Source: Oscillospiraceae bacterium (GTDB lineage Bacteria > Bacillota_A > Clostridia > Oscillospirales > WRJC01). From it: DNA of 19,986 nt. Position numbers and translations under genes: made by a program. The stretch is taken from assembly GCA_009785015.1 (NCBI GenBank), contig WQXD01000038.1, positions 1 to 19,986 of the forward strand. Reading direction: 5' to 3'. The notes beneath the pieces are model-generated. The model was not told the DNA's origin, did no database searches, and saw only the letters and a list, made by a program, of their open reading frames with translations. Numbering within the stretch: position 1 is the stretch's first letter; the number at the start of each line of letters is the position of its first letter. Below are positions 8,466 through 17,092 of the stretch, piece by piece.

Positions 8466-10628
8466 TCACGCCTCCAAAACGTTTTTGCCCGGCTTAAGTT
8501 CTTGGCCGCCGTATATTGCGAGTATGTTTTCGGGTATATTGATTTCCAAGATTATTTTCCCGTCTGCTTTTTTCCAGTCAACCGATATTTCGCCCATGGG
8601 CGTGTCTATATGTCCCCGGCAGAAATCGAGTTCCGGAATAAATTCGGGTTTTATCAAAACTTCCTTGTAGCCGGGCTTTTTTATGTTTATCCCGACGAGC
8701 GTTTTCATCATCCACGACATAAAATCCGAATACATGTGATGGTTTTTGGAATTGCCGGGCTGCCAGGTTTCCCACAGGGTGGTGGCTCCGCATTCGAGCC
8801 AGCGCGTATATGAAGGATATCCGCCTGCGGTGATGATTTTATACGCGTATCCGGCGAGCCCGCAGATGCCAAGCGCGGCGTAGAGGTGCGGAAGCCCGGC
8901 CATGCCGCAGTTGTGATGAAAACCTCTGGCCTCGACGAGTTTTTTCAGCTGATTTTTGACGGGTTCTGAATTTCCCGAAATATACACAACCGTCATCGCG
9001 ACTGCCGTCTGTTCGTTTATTTTGCATGTGCCGTCCGCGTTTACATAGTTGTCTTTGAATAATTTTTTGGATTTTTCAAGTCCGGCGCCGTATTTTTCCT
9101 TTAGATTTTCATTTTCGGCGAGCTCCGCCGCCAGCAGCGCGATTTTCATGAATTTTATGACAAACGCCTGGTTTATGAGTTTTCCGGGCGTTTTTGAGGG
9201 CTCCGGGCAGGCCCAGTCGTCAAGCCCGAAATTCAAAAGCCCGTCGGGTTGTTTGCGGCTCTCCAGAAATTCAAAATACCGTTCAAAATACGGCAGGGCG
9301 GAGACAAGCAGAGAGTAATCGGCTGTATGCTGATATATCCGGTGGGGTATCTCAAACAAAATGCCCTCCGATACGGGCCCGTTCCCCCATTCGTATCCCC
9401 AGCCGCCCGTGGGGATTATTCCGGGTATGGCTCCGTCTTCCCGCATTGAGTCGAGTATGTCCGCATACCATTTTTTAAACAGTTTTGATATGTTGAAATT
9501 GGTCAGCATCTGCTCGGCGGAAGCCTGCGCGTCGTTTGCCCAGCCCAACTTTTCCCTGGTGGGGCAGTCCGTTGGCATGTAGAAAAGATTCGAATATGTG
9601 GCCATTTGCCCGATTTCAAACAATTTGTTCAATTTATCGTTGGAACACTCGAAACTGGATATTTTTTCTATATCCTGATGAACGAATATACCCGTGACCG
9701 TATCAAAACCGGGATTTTTCAGCCCTTCGATTTCGACATATCTGAATCCGTGGTAACAAAACATCGGAGACCAGCTGAATTCTTCTCCGCTGCATATGAA
9801 CCTGTCGGTCATAAACTCGCTCTGCCGGTAAAAACCGGTCATGCCGTTGTACTGCGGGGCCCAGTCGCAGTTTACCGTCTCCGCGTATTTTATCACAAGC
9901 AGATCCCCGGCTTCCTGCTTGATTTTGAGCCGGATATAGCCCGAAATATTTTGCCCTATGTCAAAAACATACTTAGCCGGCCCGGTTTGAACCATATTTA
10001 CCGTTTTGTACTCCGCGCACTCGCGGATCGGCTCGCACAGGCACTCTCTGAATTCGCCTTTCGGCGGATTTGCATCCGCCGCCGCGTATCCCCAGCCGTT
10101 GTCGTCAAAACCGGATTCGGTGAACTGCACATCGTACAAGCGCGCGTCGAAATGTTCGCCGCTTCTCAAATGATTGAATACCACCGGCGTTTTGTCCGTG
10201 CATTTCCAGGTGGAATCCGAAACAAGCGCGGTTTTTTTGTCTGTTTCCAATTTCAGTATGAATTTGGGATTGTCGCGCCACGGAGCTTCGTCGTGATTCC
10301 AGGGCGTTTTAAACGATTCGTTGTAAAACCCGTTTCCGCAAATGACAAAAAATATATTTTCTCCCGGCTGTAAAATATCGGTGACGTCATATGAATTGTA
10401 CCACAGCGTTTTGTTGTAGTCGCTTATTGGAGCGGTGAACAAATCCTTTGTTATTTTTTTGCCGTTGAGATAATAATAACCGTAACCTAAGGCGCACACG
10501 TGCACTTTGGCATTTTTGAAATTTTCCGCCGTGAATTTTTTTCTGAACATCACGCACGGGCTTTTTTCGCCGTCAAATTCCCTTACGAAAGGTATATCCG
10601 CTTTTATGAAACCGATATTTTCAAACAT
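8466..10628 (-). CDS. Alpha-L-rhamnosidase, glycoside hydrolase family 78
   Basis: A 720-residue glycosidase that should release terminal alpha-L-rhamnose by inversion. The N-terminal beta-sandwich region (about 30-180) contains ALGYGYYYLNGK. The middle beta domain has FDIGQNISGYIRLK near 222-235 and CYHGFRYVEI near 291-300. The (alpha/alpha)6 catalytic barrel spans about 325-640. In its motif DCPTREKLGWAND, Asp354, Glu359 and Asp366 have the same spacing as the catalytic acids of Bacillus RhaB. A C-terminal beta domain closes the protein. There is no signal peptide, so it should act inside the cell on imported rhamno-oligosaccharides. The ATG at 10628 has GGAGG 5 bases upstream; a TTG at 10640 is less likely. 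It is divergent from the solute-binding protein gene at 10764, which might supply its substrate (inference). Confidence 0.92.
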   Translation of the reverse strand: MFENIGFIKADIPFVREFDGEKSPCVMFRKKFTAENFKNAKVHVCALGYGYYYLNGKKITKDLFTAPISDYNKTLWYNSYDVTDILQPGENIFFVICGNGFYNESFKTPWNHDEAPWRDNPKFILKLETDKKTALVSDSTWKCTDKTPVVFNHLRSGEHFDARLYDVQFTESGFDDNGWGYAAADANPPKGEFRECLCEPIRECAEYKTVNMVQTGPAKYVFDIGQNISGYIRLKIKQEAGDLLVIKYAETVNCDWAPQYNGMTGFYRQSEFMTDRFICSGEEFSWSPMFCYHGFRYVEIEGLKNPGFDTVTGIFVHQDIEKISSFECSNDKLNKLFEIGQMATYSNLFYMPTDCPTREKLGWANDAQASAEQMLTNFNISKLFKKWYADILDSMREDGAIPGIIPTGGWGYEWGNGPVSEGILFEIPHRIYQHTADYSLLVSALPYFERYFEFLESRKQPDGLLNFGLDDWACPEPSKTPGKLINQAFVIKFMKIALLAAELAENENLKEKYGAGLEKSKKLFKDNYVNADGTCKINEQTAVAMTVVYISGNSEPVKNQLKKLVEARGFHHNCGMAGLPHLYAALGICGLAGYAYKIITAGGYPSYTRWLECGATTLWETWQPGNSKNHHMYSDFMSWMMKTLVGINIKKPGYKEVLIKPEFIPELDFCRGHIDTPMGEISVDWKKADGKIILEINIPENILAIYGGQELKPGKNVLEA

Positions 10629-10661
10629 AAAAACCTCCAAAATAATTTTTTGTCAAAATTC

Positions 10662-10690
10662 TTGACTTTTCGATGATTTAGCGATATAAT
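10662..10690 (+). promoter_or_regulatory. Candidate promoter of the first solute-binding lipoprotein gene
   Basis: TTGACT (10662-10667), a 17-base spacer and TATAAT (10685-10690). Transcription would start near 10697, leaving a leader of about 65 bases that contains the palindrome at 10729-10746. A weaker leftward match for the rhamnosidase, TTGTTA (10714-10709) with CATTAT (10691-10686), overlaps it. Confidence 0.7.
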
Positions 10691-10728
10691 GTACATACAG
10701 ACTAAGGATAACAATAAAATATTAAGAA

Positions 10729-10746
10729 CAGATTAATATTAATCTG
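10729..10746. promoter_or_regulatory. Perfect 18-base palindrome, candidate operator
   Basis: CAGATTAATATTAATCTG reads identically on both strands. It lies about 38 bases downstream of the -10 box and 17 bases before the ATG of the solute-binding protein gene, a usual place for a roadblock or repressor site in sugar genes. The AT-only core would make a poor RNA hairpin, so a dimeric DNA-binding protein is the better guess. No regulator gene is present in the window. Confidence 0.55.
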
Positions 10747-10763
10747 AAAAATGGGAAATTTTT

Positions 10764-12251
10764 ATGAAAAAGAACATTTTGTTTTTTTTAATGGCTTTTT
10801 TGGCGGTGTTTGCCATATCCTGTTCAAATTCAAATAATGGCGGAAGCTCCGGAAATTCGGAAAACGCGCCCACCGAAAAAGATACCGGCGGCGAAGAAAA
10901 CAAAGATGAAAGCGGGTTTTCCGACCGTCAAAAAGTCGAGGACGGCATAGGGGCGCATGATTTTGGCGGCGCCGTATTTAACGTGGCGCTTTCGACCAGG
11001 CAAATGCAGGAACCGTATTTCGTGGAGGAGCAGACGGGCTCGATCATCGACGACGCCGTGTACAAACGAAATCTCGATATTGAGGAACGCTTTAACGTAA
11101 AACTCGCGCTCAGCGATACCGGGGGGGATTGGGACGAGGTCGCCGTCGCGGTCAAAAAAAGCGTCATGGCGGGCGCGGGCGAATACGCCCTCGGATTGGT
11201 TCACACTTTCGCCGGCCTTACCGGTCTGGCGGGCAGCGGATATCTTTGCGACTGGAATAAAATCCCAAATGCCGACATGTCGAAGCCCTGGTGGAACGGC
11301 AACATAAAGGAAACGCTCGCAATCGCCGGCCGGCTCTATGTGGCCTCGAACGATTATGTATACCAGCGCCCGGGGGTCATATACTTCAACAAGCAGATGA
11401 TAACCGATTTTGAGCTCGAAAGCCCTTACAGTTTGGTGAAAAGCGGCGGCTGGACCTGGGACAAATTGGCCCAGATGTCAGTTGTCGTTTCGGCTGATTT
11501 AAACGGCGACGGGGCATTCGACAAAAACGACAGGTACGGCTACGCCCACTGGCTGAATTGGCAGACGGTCCCGGTAGTTCACTCAAACGGGCTTTTCCTC
11601 ACGGAAAAAGACAGCGACGGGTACCCGCGCTACACACCGTTTGAAAGCGAAAAGATGCAAACCGTGGTCGAAAAATATTATGATCTGCTCTATACGGGAA
11701 ACAAAACATATATAATCCCGCAAAGCGAAACTCTGCCCACAATCGGCACATATACGCCGCTGTTTGAAAACGGGCAGATATTGTTTCTGCACTCGAATAC
11801 CGAACTCCTCAAACAGTTTTTGAGTATCACTTTGGAATTCGGAATGATACCGCTGCCCAAATACGACACGCTCCAGAAAGATTATCACTGCATGGCGGAC
11901 ACGCAGCTGATGGTAATACCGGCGGACGCCGCAAATATAGAGATGTGCGGCGTCATATCCGAGGCGCTGTCGGTATATTCATACAAAAATGTGGTTCCGG
12001 CGATTTATGACGTGATGTATGCCAACAGATACCTGCGCGACGAAGAATCGTATGAGATGTTTGGCCTGATTATGAAAGGGCTTGTATATGAGTTCAGCTG
12101 GACTTTCGGCGAGGGGAACGGAATGACATACGCGATGTCGAACCTGATGGAGCGAAAGAGCGTGGATATCGCTTCGTTCTATGAGAAAAACGCCCCTGCC
12201 GTCGAAAAGGCGATGGCCAAATTCATCGACAACGTGCTGGGTTTGGACTGA
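10764..12251 (+). CDS. Extracellular solute-binding lipoprotein, probable sugar ABC receptor
   Basis: A 495-residue lipoprotein. The signal peptide is MKKN plus a hydrophobic core ending in the lipobox AISC, so Cys20 should be lipidated and the protein anchored outside the membrane. A Ser/Asn/Gly/Glu-rich linker (about 21-60) follows, then the binding domain with DDAVYKRN at 96-103, DWNK at 163-166 and PWWN at 175-178, typical of family 1 sugar receptors. DLNGDGAFDKND at 245-256 is an EF-hand or dockerin-like calcium loop. It is paralogous to the lipoprotein at 13726-15210. No permease or ATPase gene is adjacent, so it must share components encoded elsewhere or act alone. The ribosome site is weak (GGGA). 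A terminator follows 20 bases after the stop, so it is probably monocistronic. Confidence 0.88.
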   Translation: MKKNILFFLMAFLAVFAISCSNSNNGGSSGNSENAPTEKDTGGEENKDESGFSDRQKVEDGIGAHDFGGAVFNVALSTRQMQEPYFVEEQTGSIIDDAVYKRNLDIEERFNVKLALSDTGGDWDEVAVAVKKSVMAGAGEYALGLVHTFAGLTGLAGSGYLCDWNKIPNADMSKPWWNGNIKETLAIAGRLYVASNDYVYQRPGVIYFNKQMITDFELESPYSLVKSGGWTWDKLAQMSVVVSADLNGDGAFDKNDRYGYAHWLNWQTVPVVHSNGLFLTEKDSDGYPRYTPFESEKMQTVVEKYYDLLYTGNKTYIIPQSETLPTIGTYTPLFENGQILFLHSNTELLKQFLSITLEFGMIPLPKYDTLQKDYHCMADTQLMVIPADAANIEMCGVISEALSVYSYKNVVPAIYDVMYANRYLRDEESYEMFGLIMKGLVYEFSWTFGEGNGMTYAMSNLMERKSVDIASFYEKNAPAVEKAMAKFIDNVLGLD

Positions 12252-12270
12252 CAAGAATAACAATCGATGA

Positions 12271-12302
12271 AAAAATCCCCGTAAAACCGGGGATTTTTTT
12301 TT
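12271..12302. terminator. Bidirectional intrinsic terminator
   Basis: An A-flanked stem AATCCCCG (12274-12281) pairs with CGGGGATT (12288-12295) around a 6-base loop, with a T-run to 12302. The A-run on the left makes it work leftward too. It ends both the rightward lipoprotein gene and the leftward isomerase gene, whose stop codon touches the T-run. Confidence 0.92.
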
Positions 12303-13698
12303 AATCGATTTCAACCATATCGTAACCCAAATAAATTTTAAACGCTTCGTCCAGTATATTTTTCATATGCCCCATCCCGACCGAGGTGTGGTGCTTGAAG
12401 CCCCCGCGGGCCAATTTTATGAGCTTGTTTTGCAGATCCGGTATTTTCGCCACTCCGCCGCAGCCGAAAAAGCCCTCCTCGATTACATCGTCCGTAAATT
12501 CGCCCTCGCCCGTATAGGCGATCAATTTTCCGTCTTCGGTCCGGCAGTTGGCGAAAGTCATGGGAAATGCCGCGATGCGCCCCTCATTGCAGCCCCAGCC
12601 GGATCCGGGATCATTTTTGGCGAACATTTTGTGTTCCGTCACTGTTCCCTTTTTTGCCATCAGGCTTTGGGCCACCGGCCCGCAGTGAAACAAAATGACT
12701 TTGTCTTCGTCGTCGCCGTAGTTGTTGTTCCAGTCGAGCACGGTGGAAGGCTGCCCGGAAGCCAAAGAAAGCGCCCGCATCGTGATCGCCGAACATAAAT
12801 CGATTTCGCACGAGGCCGCAATGCCCCTGTCGTTGAGTTCGCTCAGCAGCACGCAGGGACACACGCGCAAAATGGTTTCCATATCGTTCCAGCAGCGCAG
12901 GGTGATCGCGTCAAGTTTGTACTCTTCGATATATTCGTCGATAATCACCGAAATTTTCGCCAGGGTATCCATGTTTTTTTCCGGAACCCCGGAACAATCG
13001 GCATACTGCCGCAAACGGTTGAGTTTCGCGTAAACCCTCGGGTCTTTTTCATCCAAGTTGTTTACTTTGAATATCAATTCCGACAAATCGAAGGATTCCA
13101 CGGTGATGCCGTATTTTTCCAAGGCGATTTCGTCGTATCTCACCGTTTTGAAAGCGGTCGTCCTGGCGCCGAGAGCTCCGATGACAAACCGTTTCATGCC
13201 CTTCACCACGCGGCAAACGGCCGCGAAATCCCTCAGATTTTGCGCGAATTTTTCGCTTAGAGGGTGTACCGTGTGTGGTTTCAGCACCGTGAAAGGGATC
13301 CGGCACTGGGTAAAAACGTCCGTGACGCTGAATTTGCCGCAGTATGCGTCCCTGCGGTTTTTGAAATCCAATTTTCCGATTTCGTCGGGGTACGCTTGCA
13401 TCAAAATCGGGACGCCGGCGTCGCGCAGCGCGGCTGCCGCGCCGTTTTCGTCCACGAATATGGGCTGGCAGAATATGACCCCGTCGTATGCGCCCGCGTT
13501 TTTGCTCAGCCAATCGTGATACAGTTTTCCTTCCTCGCGCGTTTCGACGGCTCCGTAGCGCGTGAGTTTTTCGTCCATCAAAATATAGCCGAACCCCGCT
13601 TTGGTCAGCGCTTCGGCCATTTCTCTCCGCGCCTCCAAAATCAATTCGCCGGGCATGAAACCCCGGTTGCCGAAACATAGAGCGAATGTTGTTTTCAT
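12301..13698 (-). CDS. L-fucose/L-arabinose isomerase-like family protein
   Basis: A 465-residue cytoplasmic protein of the FucI/AraA-like isomerase superfamily, expected to interconvert an aldose and ketose using a divalent metal. The N-terminal alpha/beta domain covers about 1-165. Later motifs are CWNDME at 269-274, CEIDLCSAITM at 297-307 with acidic candidates Glu298 and Asp300, and HHTSVGMGH at 436-444, candidate metal-binding histidine region. It is shorter than classical FucI and near the length of the many uncharacterised relatives, so the substrate is open. Start is ATG with GGAGG upstream. It lies 27 bases after the second solute-binding lipoprotein gene, so the two form a leftward operon, which suggests that the sugar bound by that receptor feeds this enzyme (inference). 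Confidence 0.85.
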   Translation of the reverse strand: MKTTFALCFGNRGFMPGELILEARREMAEALTKAGFGYILMDEKLTRYGAVETREEGKLYHDWLSKNAGAYDGVIFCQPIFVDENGAAAALRDAGVPILMQAYPDEIGKLDFKNRRDAYCGKFSVTDVFTQCRIPFTVLKPHTVHPLSEKFAQNLRDFAAVCRVVKGMKRFVIGALGARTTAFKTVRYDEIALEKYGITVESFDLSELIFKVNNLDEKDPRVYAKLNRLRQYADCSGVPEKNMDTLAKISVIIDEYIEEYKLDAITLRCWNDMETILRVCPCVLLSELNDRGIAASCEIDLCSAITMRALSLASGQPSTVLDWNNNYGDDEDKVILFHCGPVAQSLMAKKGTVTEHKMFAKNDPGSGWGCNEGRIAAFPMTFANCRTEDGKLIAYTGEGEFTDDVIEEGFFGCGGVAKIPDLQNKLIKLARGGFKHHTSVGMGHMKNILDEAFKIYLGYDMVEID

Positions 13699-13725
13699 AA
13701 AAATCCTCCGTTATTTATTTTGTAA

Positions 13726-15210
13726 CTATTCCATATTCTGGCAGTATGCGATCAGTTTATCTATATCTTTTTGTATCCTGGCTTCGTTTTTTTCGTAATA
13801 TGAAGCCAGATTCGCCGATTTTTGTAAAATCAGGTCCCGCGAGACAAACCCGGAGCCTGCGAAATTGTATATATACCCCAAATCGAAATACGCGGTATCT
13901 TTCAAAATTTTCAGCATTTCCGTGGTGGGTTCATCGCGCGTGAATTTCAGCTGGAGCGTGGAATCGTAATAGGCGGGGATAACCGTGATTGAAGACTGCC
14001 TCGCCAAGGCTTCCGCGATTACAGCCGAAACTTCGATGTTTACCCCTTTGGGAAGCACGAGCATCGTCGCGGCCCCGTCCACATTCGAAATATAATCGGG
14101 CTGCGAATCGTCCAATTTGGGAAACGGCACTATTCCGTATTCGCTTTCCATGTCCCTGAAAACCCTGAGATTTTTGAGGTTTGTACCCAAAAAATACACT
14201 CTGTCCAAATGAAAGGCTATATGGGAGAGTTCCCTCGTGTAATCGTCGTCTCCCGTATAGACGGTCACAGGGCAGCTGTTGCCTATGAACCATCTGTATC
14301 CGGTGTCGATTGCCAAGGCGTTTCTTTCGGAGCCAAGCACGAGCACGGGATAGTCATTTTCGTCCTTTTCGACGATTTTGCCGCCGAAACTGTAAAAATA
14401 CATAGTGTCGGCGAACAATCCCATCGAAGTAAACCCGAACCTGTCGTCTTTTATATCCAATTTCCCGTCGCCGTTTAAATCCTGGTTGCAGTTTTTGATT
14501 GCCGCCTCAAAAGCGTCGTATGTCCATTTTCCGTTTTTGACCGTTTCATAGGGATATTCCATTCCGGCCTCGGCGAACAGTTTTTTGTTGAACAAAAACG
14601 CGTGGGTATGCGCCGTGAAAATGTACCCAATATCGCCCGCCAGAAAAAACGACTTGCCGCCTATCGACATTCCGTTGACCACGTTTTTGTTCCACCACGG
14701 CTTATCCAAATTTTCTTTTATCACATCCGCCTTATTCCAGTCGGTGTACAGATTGTCTCCCACCACGCTCGCCCCCGCGACCGCGTGCATCGCGCCCAAA
14801 TCGTAGGCGTTGTCCCCGCCCAGAACGCTTTTTTTCAGATCGTTGGTGACTTCCCCGTAAATATTGGCTCTGAATTTCAGGTTTATATTGAAATCATCTT
14901 CGATTTTTTTGTTGCGGTTGTACACGGCGTCATTGAATACATCGCCGATTTCGCTCTCGCTGTAATGTTCTTCCTGCATGTATTCGAACAGCAAAATGGT
15001 AAAATCCCTGCCGCCGAAATCTGTTTTCGGAAACTGTTCGTATATATTCTGTTCAGATGTGCCGTCGTCCGTTTTGCCGTTTGCAGAATCGGCGTCTTTT
15101 GAATTTTCATCTCCGGTTTCGCCTGCCGTTTGGTTTGTTTCGCCGCAGGAAGCAAAAAGCGAAAAAACCAGCGCCAAAATCAAAAACAGATACAGCCTTT
15201 TTATTGCCAT
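13726..15210 (-). CDS. Extracellular solute-binding lipoprotein, paralogue of the 10764 gene
   Basis: A 494-residue lipoprotein with a hydrophobic signal, lipobox FASC and predicted lipidated Cys22, then a Thr/Asp/Gly-rich linker to about 55. The binding domain shares with the 10764 product, in order, DFGG, DAVYNRN (94-100), the KKSV..G motif, DWNK (157-160), PWWNKN (171-176) and a calcium loop DLNGDGKLDIKD (244-255). It is most likely the high-affinity receptor of a carbohydrate ABC importer, held on the outer face of the membrane. As with its paralogue, no permease is nearby. Start is ATG with GGGAGG upstream, and the promoter is at 15245-15273. The isomerase-like gene follows after 27 bases. 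Confidence 0.88.
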   Translation of the reverse strand: MAIKRLYLFLILALVFSLFASCGETNQTAGETGDENSKDADSANGKTDDGTSEQNIYEQFPKTDFGGRDFTILLFEYMQEEHYSESEIGDVFNDAVYNRNKKIEDDFNINLKFRANIYGEVTNDLKKSVLGGDNAYDLGAMHAVAGASVVGDNLYTDWNKADVIKENLDKPWWNKNVVNGMSIGGKSFFLAGDIGYIFTAHTHAFLFNKKLFAEAGMEYPYETVKNGKWTYDAFEAAIKNCNQDLNGDGKLDIKDDRFGFTSMGLFADTMYFYSFGGKIVEKDENDYPVLVLGSERNALAIDTGYRWFIGNSCPVTVYTGDDDYTRELSHIAFHLDRVYFLGTNLKNLRVFRDMESEYGIVPFPKLDDSQPDYISNVDGAATMLVLPKGVNIEVSAVIAEALARQSSITVIPAYYDSTLQLKFTRDEPTTEMLKILKDTAYFDLGYIYNFAGSGFVSRDLILQKSANLASYYEKNEARIQKDIDKLIAYCQNME

Positions 15211-15244
15211 AAAAAATCCTCCCGTTATTTATTTCCCATAGTAT

Positions 15245-15273
15245 ATTATAGCGCAAAAACAAAATATAAACAA
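15245..15273 (-). promoter_or_regulatory. Candidate promoter of the lipoprotein-isomerase operon
   Basis: Reading leftward, TTGTTT (15273-15268), a 17-base spacer ending in GC, and TATAAT (15250-15245), 35 bases before the ATG at 15210. It closely resembles the rightward promoter at 15323-15351. Confidence 0.65.
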
Positions 15274-15322
15274 CAATATACGGGAAAATTTTGAAAAAAA
15301 TTGTAACTTTTTTTAATATACC

Positions 15323-15351
15323 TTGTTTTTTTCGGTTTTTTGAGCTATAAT
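15323..15351 (+). promoter_or_regulatory. Candidate promoter of the acyl-CoA synthetase gene
   Basis: TTGTTT (15323-15328), a 17-base spacer ending in GC, and TATAAT (15346-15351), about 40 bases upstream of the start codon. Same hexamers and spacing as the divergent promoter at 15245-15273. Confidence 0.65.
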
Positions 15352-15391
15352 ACAGTGTACAGTAGTGGTAAAGAATTGGAGGAAAATGAAA

Positions 15392-17068
15392 ATGCTGTTC
15401 GATACAACCGATTTAATTGAAATAACATTCGGAAAGCTGCTCGACCTCCTCGAGGAAAAATATCCCGGCCGTCTGTGCGTCAAGTACTGCGACAGGGACT
15501 ATACGAGAACTTTCGCCGAATTCAACCGGGAAGTCGAAGCCGCCGCAAAAGGTTTTTTGGCGCTCGGGATAGAAAAGGGAGACCACATAGCCATATGGGC
15601 CACCAATGTCCCCGAATGGCTGATCACTTTTTTTGCCGCCGCGAAAATAGGCGCGGTTCTCGTGACTGTCAACACAAACTATAAAATATTTGAGACCGAG
15701 TATCTTTTGAGACAGTCGGATTCAAAAGCGGTCGTTTTAATCGACGGGTTTAAAGATTCAAATTACATAGAAACGATAAACAAACTCGTCGCCGGACTTC
15801 CTTCGCACGACCCGTCAAAAGAAATCGATTCGCCGGTGCTGCCGCGCCTCAAAAGGATCATATACGCGGGCAAAGAGCAAAAAGCGCCCGGCGGAATGAT
15901 AAAATTTGAAAAACTCTATGATTTGGGAAAGGGAGTGGATTCCGATATATATGAAAATATCGTGAAATCCCTTGATATTCACGATGTGGTGAATATGCAG
16001 TACACTTCCGGGACCACGGGTTTTCCCAAAGGAGTCATGCTCACTCATTACAATATAATAAACAACGGCAGGGATATCGGCGACTGCATGAAACTGACGC
16101 CGGACGACAAGTATTGCATATGCGTGCCGTTTTTCCACTGTTTCGGCATGGTATTGTCGATTACGGCGTGCGTCACCCACGCGGCGGCCATGATACCCGT
16201 GGACTATTATTCCCCCATACCCGTGATGGAGGCGATCCAAAAAGAAAATTGCACGGCTTTCAACGGGGTGCCCACGATGTTCATAAATATCATCGACCAC
16301 CCGGATTTCAAAAAATACGATTTCAAAAATTTGCGCACGGGGATCATGGCGGGTTCGGTGTGCCCCGAAAAAGTGATGCGCGATGCCGCGAAGTACATGA
16401 ACATGACCGAAATCACAAGCGTTTACGGTTTGACCGAAGCCTCCCCGGGCTGTACCCAGCACATAACAGAGGACCCCTTTGATTTGAGGGTTTCGACGGT
16501 TGGCAGAACTCTGCCGCACGTCGAAGCGAAAATAACGGATCCGGAATCCGGCAGGATTTTGGGCCCCGGGGAACCCGGCGAGTTTTGCGCGAAGGGCTAC
16601 AACATCATGAAAGGGTACTACAAAATGGAGGAAGCCACAAAACAGGCTGTCGACGGCGACGGCTGGCTTCACACGGGGGATATAGCGGTAGCAGACGAAA
16701 ACGGGTATTACAAGATCACAGGCCGGCTGAAAGACATGATCATACGCGGCGGGGAAAATATATATCCCAAAGAAATCGAGGAATTCATATACACCATACC
16801 CAAAGTCAGCGATGTACAGGTAGTCGGCGTGCCTTCAAAACAGTACGGCGAAGAAATCATGGCCTGCGTGATATTAAAAGAAGGCGAAACCATGACAGCC
16901 GAGGAGTTGCAACAAGCCGTAAAAAGCAACCTCGCGCGCCATAAAGTCCCGAAATACGTCAAATTCACGGACAGTTTCCCGATGACGGCGAGCGGTAAGA
17001 TACAAAAATACAAACTCCGCGAGGAAGCCGCCGCGGAATTTAACCTCGGTGAAGAGGAAACGATATAA
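15392..17068 (+). CDS. AMP-forming acyl-CoA synthetase (fatty acid-CoA ligase-like)
   Basis: A 558-residue adenylate-forming enzyme that should activate a carboxylic acid with ATP and join it to CoA. The P-loop-like motif YTSGTTGFPKG lies near 203-213, VYGLTEAS near 345-352, and the hinge region with GRLKDMIIRGGENIYPKEIE near 445-464. The C-terminal catalytic lysine is in ASGKIQKYKLRE near residue 535. The order and length fit medium/long-chain FadD-like ligases; the acid is not known. Two in-frame ATGs lie 6 bases apart: 15392 is preferred because GGAGG (15378-15382) is 9 bases away, while 15386 leaves only 3 bases. A GTG at 15365 is upstream of the Shine-Dalgarno and unlikely. A sugar-isomerase-like gene follows after 24 bases. 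Confidence 0.92.
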   Translation: MLFDTTDLIEITFGKLLDLLEEKYPGRLCVKYCDRDYTRTFAEFNREVEAAAKGFLALGIEKGDHIAIWATNVPEWLITFFAAAKIGAVLVTVNTNYKIFETEYLLRQSDSKAVVLIDGFKDSNYIETINKLVAGLPSHDPSKEIDSPVLPRLKRIIYAGKEQKAPGGMIKFEKLYDLGKGVDSDIYENIVKSLDIHDVVNMQYTSGTTGFPKGVMLTHYNIINNGRDIGDCMKLTPDDKYCICVPFFHCFGMVLSITACVTHAAAMIPVDYYSPIPVMEAIQKENCTAFNGVPTMFINIIDHPDFKKYDFKNLRTGIMAGSVCPEKVMRDAAKYMNMTEITSVYGLTEASPGCTQHITEDPFDLRVSTVGRTLPHVEAKITDPESGRILGPGEPGEFCAKGYNIMKGYYKMEEATKQAVDGDGWLHTGDIAVADENGYYKITGRLKDMIIRGGENIYPKEIEEFIYTIPKVSDVQVVGVPSKQYGEEIMACVILKEGETMTAEELQQAVKSNLARHKVPKYVKFTDSFPMTASGKIQKYKLREEAAAEFNLGEEETI

Positions 17069-17092
17069 CAATGTTTAAAGGGGGATAAACTC

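Noticed and set aside
9606..10373. Rightward frame of 255 codons
   Set aside because: Antisense to the GH78 gene, with no ribosome site or recognisable domain.
15815..16672. Leftward frame of 285 codons
   Set aside because: Antisense to the acyl-CoA synthetase; His/Arg/Phe-rich composition typical of a shadow frame.
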